A stretch of DNA of 64,000 nt from Gottfriedia acidiceleris (GCF_002128425.1 NZ_NESS01000010.1:1-64000); one strand, 5' to 3'; shown: positions 1 through 9,388, counted from the stretch's first letter. Notes: generated by a model not told the origin, from the sequence alone. Translations and numbers: made by a program.

Positions 1-928
1 AACTCCTTTATCTCCTTCTGGCATAGTAATTGTGTAGCCAGGATAAACATTCGTTTCTTTAGCAATTTTAATCACATTTTCAATCGGTAACATTCCTTTA
101 TTACTGTAAACTGATTCTGAAACTGGAATATTCTCAGCAGCCCATGGTGTCTTAGCAATCTCTTTATTCAATTTCTTCGATTGAATACTACCATCATATA
201 AGTGTATTGGTGCATTCGAAAGCTTTGCTTTTGCAACAAAAGAATTTAATCGTTCTCCAAAAGAACTAGCCCATGGTAAACCTGATAATACTAGAATTAA
301 TAAGATACTTGTCATCCAAAAACCCGTACTTGCATGTAGGTCTCGCCAAAAAACACGTGAACCTTTTCTCATACGAATGCGAAGAATACTTAAGAATGAT
401 TGCTTATTACGTGGAAAGTATAAATATAACCCTGTTGCCAATAGTATAATTGCCCATGAAGCTGATAGTTCAACAAGGTTGTCACCGATCTTCCCAACCA
501 TTATTTCACCATGTAATTTAACAATAATCTCCATTAACCGTTTATCGTTTAGTAATTCACCTAATACTTTCCCTGTGTATGGGTTTACAAAAACTGTGTA
601 GCTAACATCAGCTTTTGAAACTCCAATTTCTGTTGCGCGTTTCGGATCTTTAACATCTGTAAAAGAAGTAATCGCATCGTTTGGATACTTATCCTTTACA
701 GCTTTTAACTGTAAGCTTGGCGTAATCTCTTTACTACCTTTTTCCACATAATATAGATTTTTATCTAGCATCGGTTCTACATATGGTCTAAATAAATAGA
801 TTGCTCCAGTAACTGCTAATAAAATTTCCTCCATAAAAATGCCATCTCCAAATTGCTTTATAAAGAGATGTCTTTTTTGAAGAAACTTGTTCAGTTTGAA
901 CTGAATTTAGTTGTGTATTTATCTCCAT
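1..928 (-). pseudogene. PepSY-associated transmembrane protein, frameshifted near its N-terminus and cut by the window edge
   Basis: PepSY-TM family membrane protein, usually linked to iron or copper reductase or uptake functions. Two frames are needed. The first starts at ATG 928 behind a GAGAGG site and reads MEINTQLNS..., then the family-typical WRWHFYGG, but runs to a TAG at 788-790. The second frame, open from 834 to base 1, begins MEEILLAVTGAIYLF and continues through a PepSY-like region (residues ~40-110) and membrane segments (for example SWAIILLATGLYLYF). In relatives about nine residues separate the HFY-G motif from LAVTG. Here only about two remain and the frame changes, so roughly 20 bases appear to be lost. 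Reinitiation at ATG 834 is conceivable, but it would lack the first membrane helix. The C-terminus lies outside the window. Confidence 0.75.
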
Positions 929-1056
929 TTGGTTTTACCTCTCAATAATTTTTATCTACTTGTGAAAGTATAAAATCCAATTGTGATAAATTAATGAAGT
1001 TTTAATGATTTTTTTATGTTATTATTTTTTTTTTTGGTAAAAATTTATCATATTCT

Positions 1057-1097
1057 TTAAAAAAAAACAGAGTATCTTTTTTATAGATTCTCTGTTT
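1057..1097 (-). terminator. Rho-independent terminator of the znu operon
   Basis: Reading leftward, AACAGAGAATC pairs imperfectly with GATACTCTGTT around a short A-rich loop and is followed by about nine T. It lies 20 bases past the znuB stop. Confidence 0.85.
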
Positions 1098-1118
1098 CAG
1101 TTAAACCTTTTTGAACAA

Positions 1119-1940
1119 CTATTTTACCCTTCTAATTTGAACAACCATATTTTGAATAATAAAACCGACCATTAGTATAATTACTAATACCAAAGTGATT
1201 GTCGCACCTGGTGGTGTTCCCAACGTGTATGAAGATGCTAAACCTACAAACATACCACAAATTGCAGTTAATACTGCTAATAAGAGAACCCATTTAAATC
1301 CTTTCGCAATTCGAATTGCAAATGCAGCAGGAAGTACAAGTAGTGCGGAAACAAGCAATACTCCAATTGTTGGAATTATTGCTGAAACGACAACACCTGT
1401 CAATATACTAAACGATAAGGATAATACATTTGTATTTACCCCACTTGTATAAGCAGTGTCTTCATCAAAAGTCATTAAGAATAAAGGTCTTTTTAACAGA
1501 AAGAAATAAAGTAATACTCCAATCGTCACACCAATCATCAAATAGACTTGTTTTTGAGTAACAGTGACAATTGATCCAAATAAGTATTGTTCTACATTAG
1601 TTGTCATTCCTCCAGCACTAATACTCATTAAAAATAGAGCAAGTGACAATCCTGCTGCCATTAGGATTGCAATCGATACTTCTGAATACGAAAGATAGGC
1701 TCTTCTCATATATTCAATTGCAATTGCTCCTATGACCACAACTAACATACTGGATAGTGTTAAATCAGCATGAATGAAAAATCCAATTGCTACACCAGCA
1801 AGTGATATATGAGAAAGTGTATCTGCCATTAAAGCTTGTCTTCGTAACACTAAAAATACACCTAATATTGGTGCAATTACAGCGATTAATCCACCAACGC
1901 AAAATGCCCGTTGCATGAATTCAAGGTTAAGCATCTCCAT
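1119..1940 (-). CDS. znuB: Zinc ABC transporter, membrane permease
   Basis: Permease of the ABC-3 (ZnuB/AdcB/MntB) family that imports zinc with ZnuA and ZnuC. The 273 residues form about eight hydrophobic helices; the N-terminal region has the family-typical stretch [21 protein letters not shown], and [17 protein letters not shown] follows near residues 190-205. The ATG at 1940 lies 10 bases after an AAGGAG site that sits inside the 3' end of znuC, so the two genes overlap by 55 bases and are probably translationally coupled. Family sequence alone does not separate zinc from manganese; zinc is inferred from the Zur box and the zagA neighbour. Confidence 0.9.
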   Translation of the reverse strand: MEMLNLEFMQRAFCVGGLIAVIAPILGVFLVLRRQALMADTLSHISLAGVAIGFFIHADLTLSSMLVVVIGAIAIEYMRRAYLSYSEVSIAILMAAGLSLALFLMSISAGGMTTNVEQYLFGSIVTVTQKQVYLMIGVTIGVLLYFFLLKRPLFLMTFDEDTAYTSGVNTNVLSLSFSILTGVVVSAIIPTIGVLLVSALLVLPAAFAIRIAKGFKWVLLLAVLTAICGMFVGLASSYTLGTPPGATITLVLVIILMVGFIIQNMVVQIRRVK

Positions 1941-2590
1941 TCGCCATGTTCTCCTTTCTCTAGATGTATGATTTTATCAAGATATTGTTCAACTTCCCCT
2001 TTTTCATGAGTCACCATAACAACTGTTCGATTATGCTTTCTAACTTGATGATTCAAAAATTGATAAAAGCTTTCTCTACTTTCTTTATCCATTCCAGTAG
2101 TGGGTTCATCTAGAACTAATAAATTAGGTTCAGAAGCTAATACACGTGCAATACAAATTTTTTGTTTTTGTCCTCCAGATAATGAACCAATTTTATAATA
2201 TCGATAATCCCACATACCTACCATTACTAGTGCATTCTTAATTACGTCGTGATCTGTTTTATTCATTTTTTCGAACCATTTTTTTTGATTAAATCTACCT
2301 GATTTCACCAATTCAATTACAGTACTTGGAAACCCTACATTAAACGAAGCGATTTGTTGTGGCACGTATCCAATTTTTATCGGCTGATTACTTGCATTTT
2401 TATTAATTTGAACTTCACCACTCCATGGTTTTAATAAACCGAGCATTAGCTTTAAAAGTGTCGATTTAGATGCACCATTTTGACCTGTAATTCCAATAAA
2501 TTCTCCTTTATTTACTTCAAAACTTACATTATCTATTACGGAAGTATGATGATAACCAAATTTGACATTTTTTAAGTGGATTAAACTCAT
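1886..2590 (-). CDS. znuC: Zinc ABC transporter, ATP-binding protein
   Basis: ATPase that energises zinc uptake through ZnuB. Visible motifs are Walker A (GQNGASKST, an unusual form with A where P or G is common), the signature LSGGQKQ, and Walker [13 protein letters not shown] followed by the switch histidine in MVTH. The start used is the ATG at 2590 (MSLIHLKN), 8-10 bases after AAGGAA. An ATG-led extension upstream to 2629 has no ribosome site. The gene follows znuA after a 68-base gap that contains a hairpin, and overlaps znuB. At 234 residues it has normal length. Confidence 0.92.
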   Translation of the reverse strand: MSLIHLKNVKFGYHHTSVIDNVSFEVNKGEFIGITGQNGASKSTLLKLMLGLLKPWSGEVQINKNASNQPIKIGYVPQQIASFNVGFPSTVIELVKSGRFNQKKWFEKMNKTDHDVIKNALVMVGMWDYRYYKIGSLSGGQKQKICIARVLASEPNLLVLDEPTTGMDKESRESFYQFLNHQVRKHNRTVVMVTHEKGEVEQYLDKIIHLEKGEHGEWRCLTLNSCNGHFALVD

Positions 2591-2616
2591 CTTTTCATTT
2601 CCTTTCTTAATTAAGT

Positions 2617-2648
2617 AAAAGCGTGACACTAAGTAGGAACACGCTTTT
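2617..2648 (-). terminator. Intercistronic hairpin between znuA and znuC
   Basis: AAAAGCGTG pairs with CACGCTTTT around a 14-base loop, with a short T run on the leftward strand. It sits between the znuA stop and the znuC ribosome site. It could be a partial terminator, or an mRNA-stabilising stem that gives more ZnuA than ZnuCB. Confidence 0.55.
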
Positions 2649-2658
2649 TACATAATTA

Positions 2659-3618
2659 TTATTTATTTTCTAATACTTTTTTTAATATTTGTAAGTTGTT
2701 CTCCATAACGCTTATATAATCAATTCCCTGTTTTTGTTCTTCTTCGCTTAAACCTTCAAGTGTATTTAAGACAGCTGTTTTTGCCCCAATTTCATTTGCT
2801 AGAGTATTCGCTACTTTAGGTGAAGCAACTTCCTCGAAGAAGATTGTATTAATATCGTGACTTTTTGCAAATTGTTTAAGTTCCGCCAGTCTTGATGGAC
2901 TTGGCTCATTCGATGGAGATAAGCCAGCAATTGGAACTTGAACTAAGCCATATTGCTTTGCTAAGTATCCAAAAGCTGCGTGCTGTGTAATAATCTCTTT
3001 ATTTTTCATATTCATTAGTGTTGTTCGATATTGAGCATCTAGTGCTTGTAACTTCTTAATATAGTCATCGCTATTTATTTTATATTCCTCTTTATGTGCT
3101 GGATCAATGTTAATTAGAGCTTTTGTTATATTTTGAACTTCTTTCTGAGCTAAAACTGGGCTTAACCATACATGTGGATCCATTTGTTCTGAATTTTTGT
3201 TTGTACTATCTTCTTCTTCATTTTCTGTTCCTTTAATCAGAGGTATTCCGCTACTTGCTTCAATAAAAGAAGATTTTTTGTTGTCTAAACTTTTTTCAAT
3301 GTTTGGAACCCATGTTTCCATATATGGACTATTGTAGATAAATAAATCAGCATTCTGAATAGATCCAACATCCCTTGGTGTTGGTTCCCATTCGTGAGGT
3401 TCAATTGATGATGGAATTAATAGTTTAATATCCGCATTTTCTTTTGCAACATTTTTTGTAAATTCATAAACAGGATAAAAAGTAGTAACTATTTTAATTT
3501 TTTTAGGTTCATTTTCTTTTGATTTATTAGAAGTAGAAATCGAATTAGATGAACATCCTGCTAATAAAAAGAGTGAAATACTAATTGTTAATAACGATTT
3601 TAATTTTATATTTTTTAT
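2659..3618 (-). CDS. znuA: Zinc-binding lipoprotein of the ABC transporter; start codon apparently lost
   Basis: Extracellular zinc-capture lipoprotein (cluster A-I solute-binding family). The frame is open from about 3669 and shows a lipoprotein signal, KNIKLKSLL...LFLLAGC with the lipid-acceptor Cys, then TTFYPVYEF, PHEWEPTPRD (metal His), MDPHVWLSP (metal His) and ITQHAAFGYLAKQYGL (metal His). A short acidic stretch ENEEEDSTNKN replaces the usual His-rich loop. No ATG, GTG or TTG exists in frame upstream of codon 3321, which lies inside the mature domain. The natural start would be the codon at 3616-3618, which is ATA (preceded by AGTGAT). Either ATG mutated to ATA, an ATT/CTG codon a few positions upstream is used, or the sequence has an error. 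With the ATA start the product is 319 residues. Confidence 0.8.
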   Translation of the reverse strand: MKNIKLKSLLTISISLFLLAGCSSNSISTSNKSKENEPKKIKIVTTFYPVYEFTKNVAKENADIKLLIPSSIEPHEWEPTPRDVGSIQNADLFIYNSPYMETWVPNIEKSLDNKKSSFIEASSGIPLIKGTENEEEDSTNKNSEQMDPHVWLSPVLAQKEVQNITKALINIDPAHKEEYKINSDDYIKKLQALDAQYRTTLMNMKNKEIITQHAAFGYLAKQYGLVQVPIAGLSPSNEPSPSRLAELKQFAKSHDINTIFFEEVASPKVANTLANEIGAKTAVLNTLEGLSEEEQKQGIDYISVMENNLQILKKVLENK

Positions 3619-3698
3619 ATCACTAAACAGTAAAATGTATATTTGACTGTTTGTGCACCGCCCTTCTAGCTATTTTAAAATTTATTCTTTTTTGTTAA

Positions 3699-3713
3699 AC
3701 GTAATAATTACGA
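3699..3713. promoter_or_regulatory. Zur box upstream of znuA
   Basis: ACGTAATAATTACGA contains the perfect 13-bp palindrome CGTAAT-A-ATTACG and matches the Bacillus Zur consensus TCGTAATNATTACGA at all but one position. It lies about 80 bases before the znuA coding frame. A weaker copy, CGAAACTATTACG, is at 3777-3789. Repression by zinc-loaded Zur is inferred from the consensus. Confidence 0.85.
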
Positions 3714-3828
3714 TTTATTAAGTAAAAATAGATACTCACCTAATACTAAGCAAGTATAGTACGCTTAATAATAAAACGAAACTATTACGTTTTCAATGTT
3801 TTTCTGATTAAAAATGAATTAAACTTTC

Positions 3829-4578
3829 CTAATCAAAATAAACATATGGATCTTTTAGTGGTTTTATTTCTGCTATTTTATCTAATTGAATAATCGGTTT
3901 ATAAAATTTTCCGTTCTTCACTTTTTGAATTGTACCAGTTACGTTTACCCACTGATCATTTTTAAATGCTGAAACCGATTCTCCTTTTACCATCAATCCA
4001 AACACTTGAGCATCAGCTACGCAACAAGTAATAGCGAAACGCGATACATAAATCTGATTTTTTCTTGTTTGCTTATCACGATATACAAAACCATTAAAAG
4101 ATATTTTTTTACCTACATATTGATCTACACTATCCTGTACATCTGAAATAATATGCCCATACATCGAATCATCAACTTTTATAAATTTCGAACCATCATT
4201 TTTTACCTTTATTTTTTTGGATTGTTGTTTTACTATATTTTCGCTATAAGAAATACTTCTCTTTGAAGCAATACTTGCTCCAAGAACATTTGTTGAAAAT
4301 AAGCTACTTGTTATGACAGGAATACTGATTAAAATAACTAAACTTAAAGTCCTATTTTTTTGATTTGAGCAACAATTACATGATGTATGATGTTCTTTTA
4401 GCAATTCAAAGAAGTGAATTAATCCAATAATGATACATGCAACTAAAGTTATGATTGTGAATTTCACCATCTTTGGTGCAATGAAATAGTGAATATCTCC
4501 TGAAACTAAAAGCTTCAAAAGCATTAGAACAATCCCGAAGAAAAACACAGAGCGTAATCGATTTTGAAAAGAAGACAT
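3829..4578 (-). CDS. ycgQ: TIGR03943-family membrane protein (YcgQ-like)
   Basis: Partner protein of the DUF318-type permease encoded just upstream; such pairs are common in Firmicutes and often under Zur or related metal control. Residues 1-60 form two membrane helices, followed by a short CNCC cluster (about residues 68-71) that could bind metal, another helix near 80-100, and an extracytoplasmic C-terminal domain (150-249) containing ITCCVADAQVFGLMV, the family hallmark. It starts at ATG 4578 with a GAGGTGA site, nine bases after the ycgR stop, so the two genes are co-transcribed. The exact biochemical role is not known. Confidence 0.8.
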   Translation of the reverse strand: MSSFQNRLRSVFFFGIVLMLLKLLVSGDIHYFIAPKMVKFTIITLVACIIIGLIHFFELLKEHHTSCNCCSNQKNRTLSLVILISIPVITSSLFSTNVLGASIASKRSISYSENIVKQQSKKIKVKNDGSKFIKVDDSMYGHIISDVQDSVDQYVGKKISFNGFVYRDKQTRKNQIYVSRFAITCCVADAQVFGLMVKGESVSAFKNDQWVNVTGTIQKVKNGKFYKPIIQLDKIAEIKPLKDPYVYFD

Positions 4579-4587
4579 TTATTCACC

Positions 4588-5583
4588 TCACCAATATAAA
4601 TTCCAAATAGACGTCACAATAAATACGACACTTGCAGTTAAGAAAATATAAAAAAACACAAACCTTTTCTTGAAATATGCAAACATCATAAATGTATTTT
4701 TCAAATCAATCATAGCTCCAAATATTAGGAACGCTAGAATAGATTTCACATGAAATGTGCTTGAAAAAGATGCAGCTATAAATGCATCAGACCCAGAACA
4801 TAAAGATAAGAAATATCCTAATCCCATCATAACCACGCTTGATAGATTCGTATGATTTGCTAGATGTATTAACACACTTCGGTCAAGAAAAGTCTGAAAA
4901 ACACTTGTGATTAATCCACCGATAATTAAAAATTTGCATGTTGAGAAAAATTCACTGCTAATGTGAGAAATGACTTCACTTAATCGACTTGTTTTTGAAT
5001 GAATATGTTTATGGTTCTCGTTCTTTTCCAATGTTTCTAATAGCACATTTTTATTTCGATAAAATAATAAAGTGAAAAAACCGATGAGTAGAACGACTAT
5101 AAATGCTAACCCTAGCCTTAAAAATGCCATTTGAGAATTCGATTGAAATGCATAGTAGGTTGACGTAAATACAATTGGATTTATAATTGGCACACTACTT
5201 AGAAAAACAATCCCAATATACGCAGGCATACCTTTTTTTAACAAAGATCTGACAATCGGTACAATACCACATTCACATATAGGCATGATCATTCCAATTA
5301 AAGCAACAGGAATAAATGCCAATAGTGCATTTTTAGGAAGAATCTTACTAATCGTCTCTGGTTTTACAAAAACATGAATAATTGAAGAAACAATGATTCC
5401 AATTAATACAAATGGAAGGGCTTCTAAAAATAAACTAATAAATATCGTGTTCATATTTAATAGTTCTTTAGGTACTTTATGAAATAAAGACGATAAATTC
5501 GTAAAATCAATAAATACATAACAAAATAAATAACAAAATAGAACCAACAAAATTATTACTTCTTGTCCAACTTTCCGTACCAT
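4588..5583 (-). CDS. ycgR: DUF318 (permease family) membrane protein, YcgR-like
   Basis: Polytopic permease-family protein of 331 residues with about eight hydrophobic segments in two halves. Each half carries a conserved core: PICECGIVPIVRSLLKKG near residue 120 and LSLCSGSDAFIAASF near residue 265. The cysteines in these motifs suggest metal handling, but the substrate is unproven. The ATG at 5583 follows a GAGGTGATG site. The gene is separated from zagA by a terminator, so it and ycgQ may have their own promoter; no perfect Zur box lies directly in front of it. Confidence 0.8.
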   Translation of the reverse strand: MVRKVGQEVIILLVLFCYLFCYVFIDFTNLSSLFHKVPKELLNMNTIFISLFLEALPFVLIGIIVSSIIHVFVKPETISKILPKNALLAFIPVALIGMIMPICECGIVPIVRSLLKKGMPAYIGIVFLSSVPIINPIVFTSTYYAFQSNSQMAFLRLGLAFIVVLLIGFFTLLFYRNKNVLLETLEKNENHKHIHSKTSRLSEVISHISSEFFSTCKFLIIGGLITSVFQTFLDRSVLIHLANHTNLSSVVMMGLGYFLSLCSGSDAFIAASFSSTFHVKSILAFLIFGAMIDLKNTFMMFAYFKKRFVFFYIFLTASVVFIVTSIWNLYW

Positions 5584-5651
5584 ACATCACCTCAAATAGT
5601 TTTTTATAGTGAAATATATTCTATACGAAACAGACATATGCTCGTCCAACC

Positions 5652-5692
5652 ATTAAAAATCAATAAGTTTTATCTAACGTAAACTTATTTTT
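5652..5692 (-). terminator. Terminator downstream of zagA
   Basis: Leftward, AATAAGTTT pairs with AAACTTATT around an 11-base loop and is followed by GATTTTTA. It lies within 55 bases of the zagA stop. Confidence 0.7.
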
Positions 5693-5715
5693 CTAGTTTA
5701 ATAGTAGGTTCATAT

Positions 5716-6894
5716 TTAAGCTTGGACAAAGGCTGGCATAGGATCATTAAATTCATTCCAATTTGATTCCATTTCTTCTTCTGTTAACAAACATTTATCA
5801 AGTGACCCCTCAATCTCTATTTGTTTCATGTCGATTCCAATTAGGACAAGTTCTGTCATTCGATCACCAAAATTATCATCCCATTTTTTGTCTAACAGTG
5901 GATCTTCTCTTCTCAATTCGTCTTGCTCCGATTTTGGTAATGTAGCAATCCATTCCCCAGCTCCTTGAATTGTAATGGTGGATCCAGCTTGTGATAGCAT
6001 TCCTACAAAATCATTTCTAGTTGCTAACCAAAAGAATCCTTTGGCTCTTACAATGTCCACTGACCAATTTTCTAACCATGAGAATAATCGTGCTGGATGA
6101 AATGGTATTTTACGGCGATAGACAAATGAACTAATACCATACTCTTCCGATTCGGGAATATGTTCTTCATTTAATTCCTTAATCCAACCTGCTGCTTGGC
6201 TAGCTCTATCGAAGTCAAAAAGATTTGTATTTAGTACAGAATTTAAATCGATCTTCGAAAATATTGCAGGTATAATTTTTGCTTGTGTATTAATTTTCTT
6301 AAGAAATGCTGTTAATTCTTTTACATCGCGTTTTTCTAAAAGGTCAATTTTATTTAATATAATAACATCAGCAAATTCAACTTGTTCAAGAAGCAAATCT
6401 GCAATTTCACGTATATCTGTTTCATCAGTTCCTTGTTTACGATCTAATAATGTTTCCCCTGAAGAATAGTCCTCCCAAAAACGATTTGCATCTACAACTG
6501 TCACCATAGTATCTAAGCGAGTTTTTTTAGTTAAATCAACTCCAAGCTCCTCATCCACATAAGTGAATGTTTGTGCGACTGGAATTGGTTCACTTATACC
6601 AGAAGACTCAATTACTATGTAGTCAATTCCTCCATCATCTACTAATCTTTCAACTTCTTTCATCAGGTCATCCCTTAACGTACAACAAATACACCCATTT
6701 TGCATCTCCACTAACTTTTCTTCTGTACGTGAAAAACCTCCATTTTTTACAAGTTGAGCATCTACATTTATTTCACTCATGTCATTTACAATAACAGCAA
6801 CTTTTAATCCTTGTCGATTTGTCAAAATATGATTTAATAAAGTTGTTTTACCTGATCCTAAAAATCCACTTAAAACTGTTATAGGCACTCTCAT
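5716..6894 (-). CDS. zagA: CobW-family GTPase, zinc metallochaperone (ZagA/YciC type)
   Basis: GTP-dependent metal chaperone of the COG0523 family; the Zur-controlled Bacillus member (YciC/ZagA) supports zinc-dependent enzymes during zinc limitation. Visible motifs are P-loop [13 protein letters not shown] (residues ~10-22), the metal-binding CXCC in [12 protein letters not shown] (~68-79), IESSGISEP, and the guanine-recognition ILNKIDLL near residue 180. The C-terminal CobW_C domain begins near 255 ([16 protein letters not shown]). At 392 residues the length is typical. The ATG at 6894 follows a strong AGGAGG site. A perfect Zur box overlaps the probable -10 region 32-46 bases upstream. Confidence 0.92.
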   Translation of the reverse strand: MRVPITVLSGFLGSGKTTLLNHILTNRQGLKVAVIVNDMSEINVDAQLVKNGGFSRTEEKLVEMQNGCICCTLRDDLMKEVERLVDDGGIDYIVIESSGISEPIPVAQTFTYVDEELGVDLTKKTRLDTMVTVVDANRFWEDYSSGETLLDRKQGTDETDIREIADLLLEQVEFADVIILNKIDLLEKRDVKELTAFLKKINTQAKIIPAIFSKIDLNSVLNTNLFDFDRASQAAGWIKELNEEHIPESEEYGISSFVYRRKIPFHPARLFSWLENWSVDIVRAKGFFWLATRNDFVGMLSQAGSTITIQGAGEWIATLPKSEQDELRREDPLLDKKWDDNFGDRMTELVLIGIDMKQIEIEGSLDKCLLTEEEMESNWNEFNDPMPAFVQA

Positions 6895-7218
6895 ATTTAT
6901 TCCTCCTAATTAAATTTAAGTTAAAACGTAATTATTACGAATTAAACTTTGTTAAACAATTATAAATCGGATTAATTACGTTTTGCAATATTTAATTATT
7001 AAATATTTAACAAAACTATCATTATTCAAATACGTTGAGGCATAATCGAGATTCCAATCGATCAGATTAGGATTACTAAATAATAATAAAATAAAGATTG
7101 ATATTCTTTTTTCTAATATTCATTTGATTAATTAGATAAGTAAAATTTTCTAATTAAGTAAAGGATATTTAATGAGTAGTTAAAATTAAAATACTAGCTA
7201 TTTAAGGAGGTATTGTGT
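6895..7218. other. Divergent intergenic region between zagA and the LysM/GH18 gene
   Basis: 324 AT-rich bases. They hold the zagA leader, its Zur box and a weaker half-site (ATTACGTTTT near 6976), and the AAGGAGG site at 7204-7210 of the next gene. I see no gene and no RNA-like structure. Confidence 0.7.
6926..6940. promoter_or_regulatory. Zur box upstream of zagA
   Basis: ACGTAATTATTACGA, a perfect 13-bp palindrome CGTAAT-T-ATTACG on the Bacillus Zur consensus. On the leftward strand it overlaps a plausible -10 that follows TTGTTT by about 16 bases, the geometry expected for repression. Confidence 0.88.
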
Positions 7219-8547
7219 TTGCCTAAGCGTTTAGTAATATTCCTTTTCACTTTATTATTTTTGTTATTATCTCCAGTTTTAAATGCTCATGCTTTGATTG
7301 TATATGAAGTAAAATCGGGGGATACCTTGAACAAAATATCTAAACAATACAAATTAAATACAAAAAGTTTTGCAAATATGAATGGATTAGATCGCAATGA
7401 TAAACTTGTAATTGGACAATCTTTAATAATTCCTGGGTCTACTTATTATGTGAAACAAGGAGAAACATTATGGGATATTGCATTTCGTCATTCAATAAAT
7501 ATTAATTATTTGAAAACTAAAAATCATATGACTAGCGATGTCGTAATTCCAGGCCAAAAATTATTTATTCCTTCTTCTCCTAAAATTACAATTTGGACAG
7601 GTTCTTACTTAATTCCTAAAAATCAAAAAACTAATAAATGGATGATTGATTATTATAAAAAGTCACTGACAAGTATTTTTATATTTGAATTTCACCCAAC
7701 TTCACAAGGGAAATTAATTAAAGTAAAAGAAAATCAGTCTACTCAGATAGCTTGGAAAAATCACATTCTTCCGTACGCTACATTAACGAATATTAGTAAA
7801 AAAGGTTTCGATCCAAAACTAGTGCATTCATTACTTAGTAATACAGCAATGCGAAAAAAGTTAGTAACTAACATCTATACTCTTTTAGACAAAAATGACT
7901 ACAAAGGAATAATGATAGATTTTGAATCACTAAACCCTGAAGATCGGAATAACCTTAATTTATTTATAAAAGCATTATCTGAGAAACTTCATCGTTCTAA
8001 AATGGAAGTTTTAATGGCGATGCCACCAAAGGAAGCGGATCATATTCCTCAATTTTATGATGCTTATGATTATCACACTCTTGGTAAATATGTTGATAAG
8101 ATGTTTTTAATGACATATAACTGGCATTGGCCGAACAGTCCCTCAGGTCCAATTGCTCCATTAAATGAAGTGAGAAAAACGTTAAATTATGTTGTAACCG
8201 TTGTACCCAAATCAAAATTATTATTAGGAATTCCTCAGTATGCCTACGATTGGCCCGTTACTGGTGAAAAACGAAAAGGTGTCGCATATTCCACTCAAAA
8301 TGCAATTAAAATGTATAAAAAATATGAAAGTGAAGTCTATTTTGATCGGGAAACATTATCACCAGCATTTCGTTACACTGATAAAGATGGAATTATCCAT
8401 GACGTTTGGTTTGAAGATGCTCGAAGTTTACTAGCAAAATTTCACCTTGTAAAAGAATATGCTTTAGGAGGATTGGGGTGTTGGCATCTAGGTATTACTG
8501 CGCCTCAGACTGAACAATTAGTAATAAATCAATTTAAAATTAAATAA
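7219..8547 (+). CDS. Secreted LysM-glycoside hydrolase family 18 protein (spore cortex/peptidoglycan glucosaminidase type)
   Basis: Probable N-acetylglucosaminidase acting on peptidoglycan; the architecture resembles SleL/YaaH-type spore cortex-lytic enzymes, but here a signal peptide precedes it (PKRLVIFLFTLLFLLLSPV, cleavage near AHA). Two LysM modules follow (VKSGDTLNKISKQY, residues ~30-72; VKQGETLWDIAFRH, ~75-120), then a GH18 barrel (~130-440) with the catalytic-type motif GIMIDFESL (D and E) and the barrel strands MFLMTYNWHW and LLGIPQYAYDW. I place the start at TTG 7219, 8 bases after AAGGAGG; the TTG at 7213 is too close to that site. Its neighbours are an amidase and a deacetylase, both on the opposite strand. 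Whether it acts in germination or vegetative wall turnover cannot be told from sequence. Confidence 0.85.
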   Translation: MPKRLVIFLFTLLFLLLSPVLNAHALIVYEVKSGDTLNKISKQYKLNTKSFANMNGLDRNDKLVIGQSLIIPGSTYYVKQGETLWDIAFRHSININYLKTKNHMTSDVVIPGQKLFIPSSPKITIWTGSYLIPKNQKTNKWMIDYYKKSLTSIFIFEFHPTSQGKLIKVKENQSTQIAWKNHILPYATLTNISKKGFDPKLVHSLLSNTAMRKKLVTNIYTLLDKNDYKGIMIDFESLNPEDRNNLNLFIKALSEKLHRSKMEVLMAMPPKEADHIPQFYDAYDYHTLGKYVDKMFLMTYNWHWPNSPSGPIAPLNEVRKTLNYVVTVVPKSKLLLGIPQYAYDWPVTGEKRKGVAYSTQNAIKMYKKYESEVYFDRETLSPAFRYTDKDGIIHDVWFEDARSLLAKFHLVKEYALGGLGCWHLGITAPQTEQLVINQFKIK

Positions 8548-8553
8548 AAAATT

Positions 8554-8587
8554 AACAGCCAATTTTTAAATGATTGGCTGTTTTTTC
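8554..8587 (+). terminator. Terminator after the GH18 gene
   Basis: AACAGCCAAT pairs with ATTGGCTGTT around an 8-9 base loop, followed by TTTTTT. Confidence 0.92.
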
Positions 8588-8624
8588 TCCTCTATTACCT
8601 TATATTCTTATCTATTGATTTTTA

Positions 8625-9338
8625 CTATTTTAAATAATCAATCATCCCATCAACTATTGAACTTGTTATATTTTTTTGAAATTCTCTTGAAGCCATTCGT
8701 GCTTCATCAATTGAATTTGAAATGTATCCAAGTTCCAATAAGATTGCAGGTCGAGAATTTTCTCTTAATACATAGTAATCACCTGAACTTACTCCACGAT
8801 CTCGTGCATCCAATCCATTTTTAAAAATAAAATCATGTATTAATGCTGCTAATGGCTCGTCCGATTTTTTATAATAATAACTTGTTATCCCTTCAACTTC
8901 ATTTGTAAAAAAGGCATCAAAATGAATACTAACAAATAAATCTGCATTGTTTTCTTCAGCAATTTTCACACGATCCGCAAGTGGTACTTTCACGTCATCG
9001 TTACGGGTTAATATTACCTTAGCCCCAGTTCGTTTACTTAATTCATTTTGTATATTTTTGACCATTACTAATGTTACATCTTTTTCATTCGTTCCATTTT
9101 GACCACTTGCACCTATGTCTTCTCCACCATGTCCTGCATCAATTACAATTGTTTTACCAGTTAATATCTTTTCAGAAGATGAATTTCCTTTATTTCTATT
9201 TTCAGTTGATGCGTGAGCTGAGTATTCTTTATTTATTGTTATTCCATTATCTTTAAGTTTGATAAAAAACATTACCGTTATAATTGATATGATTAAAAAT
9301 AAGAAGTTTCTTATCTTCCTATTTTTCTTTTGATTCAT
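8625..9338 (-). CDS. N-acetylmuramoyl-L-alanine amidase (Amidase_3), membrane-anchored
   Basis: Zinc amidase that cleaves the MurNAc-L-Ala bond of peptidoglycan. An N-terminal signal anchor (IRNFLFLIISIITVMFFI, residues 8-25) is followed by a linker and the Amidase_3 domain (~60-235). The zinc ligands are visible in IDAGHGGEDIGA (His), NEKDVTLVMV (Glu) and VSIHFDAF (His), and the catalytic Glu in ILLELGYISN. At 237 residues it is close in size to CwlD, but it is not clearly that orthologue. The start used is ATG 9338 after GGGGGG; the upstream ATG at 9359 lacks a ribosome site. Sequence resembling the 11-bp repeat of the nearby two-component regulon lies about 60 bases upstream, so it may be controlled with the sugar importer. 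Confidence 0.85.
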   Translation of the reverse strand: MNQKKNRKIRNFLFLIISIITVMFFIKLKDNGITINKEYSAHASTENRNKGNSSSEKILTGKTIVIDAGHGGEDIGASGQNGTNEKDVTLVMVKNIQNELSKRTGAKVILTRNDDVKVPLADRVKIAEENNADLFVSIHFDAFFTNEVEGITSYYYKKSDEPLAALIHDFIFKNGLDARDRGVSSGDYYVLRENSRPAILLELGYISNSIDEARMASREFQKNITSSIVDGMIDYLK

Positions 9339-9388
9339 AGAAATCCCCCCTAGTTTCAAACTATCTTTTAGATATTTAAGTCTAATAG

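Noticed and set aside
377-601. Rightward frame inside the PepSY gene
   Set aside because: It is opposite to a clear membrane-protein frame and has no ribosome site.
1886-2629. Longer znuC starting at 2629
   Set aside because: The first 13 codons include the ribosome site of the real start and no site precedes them.
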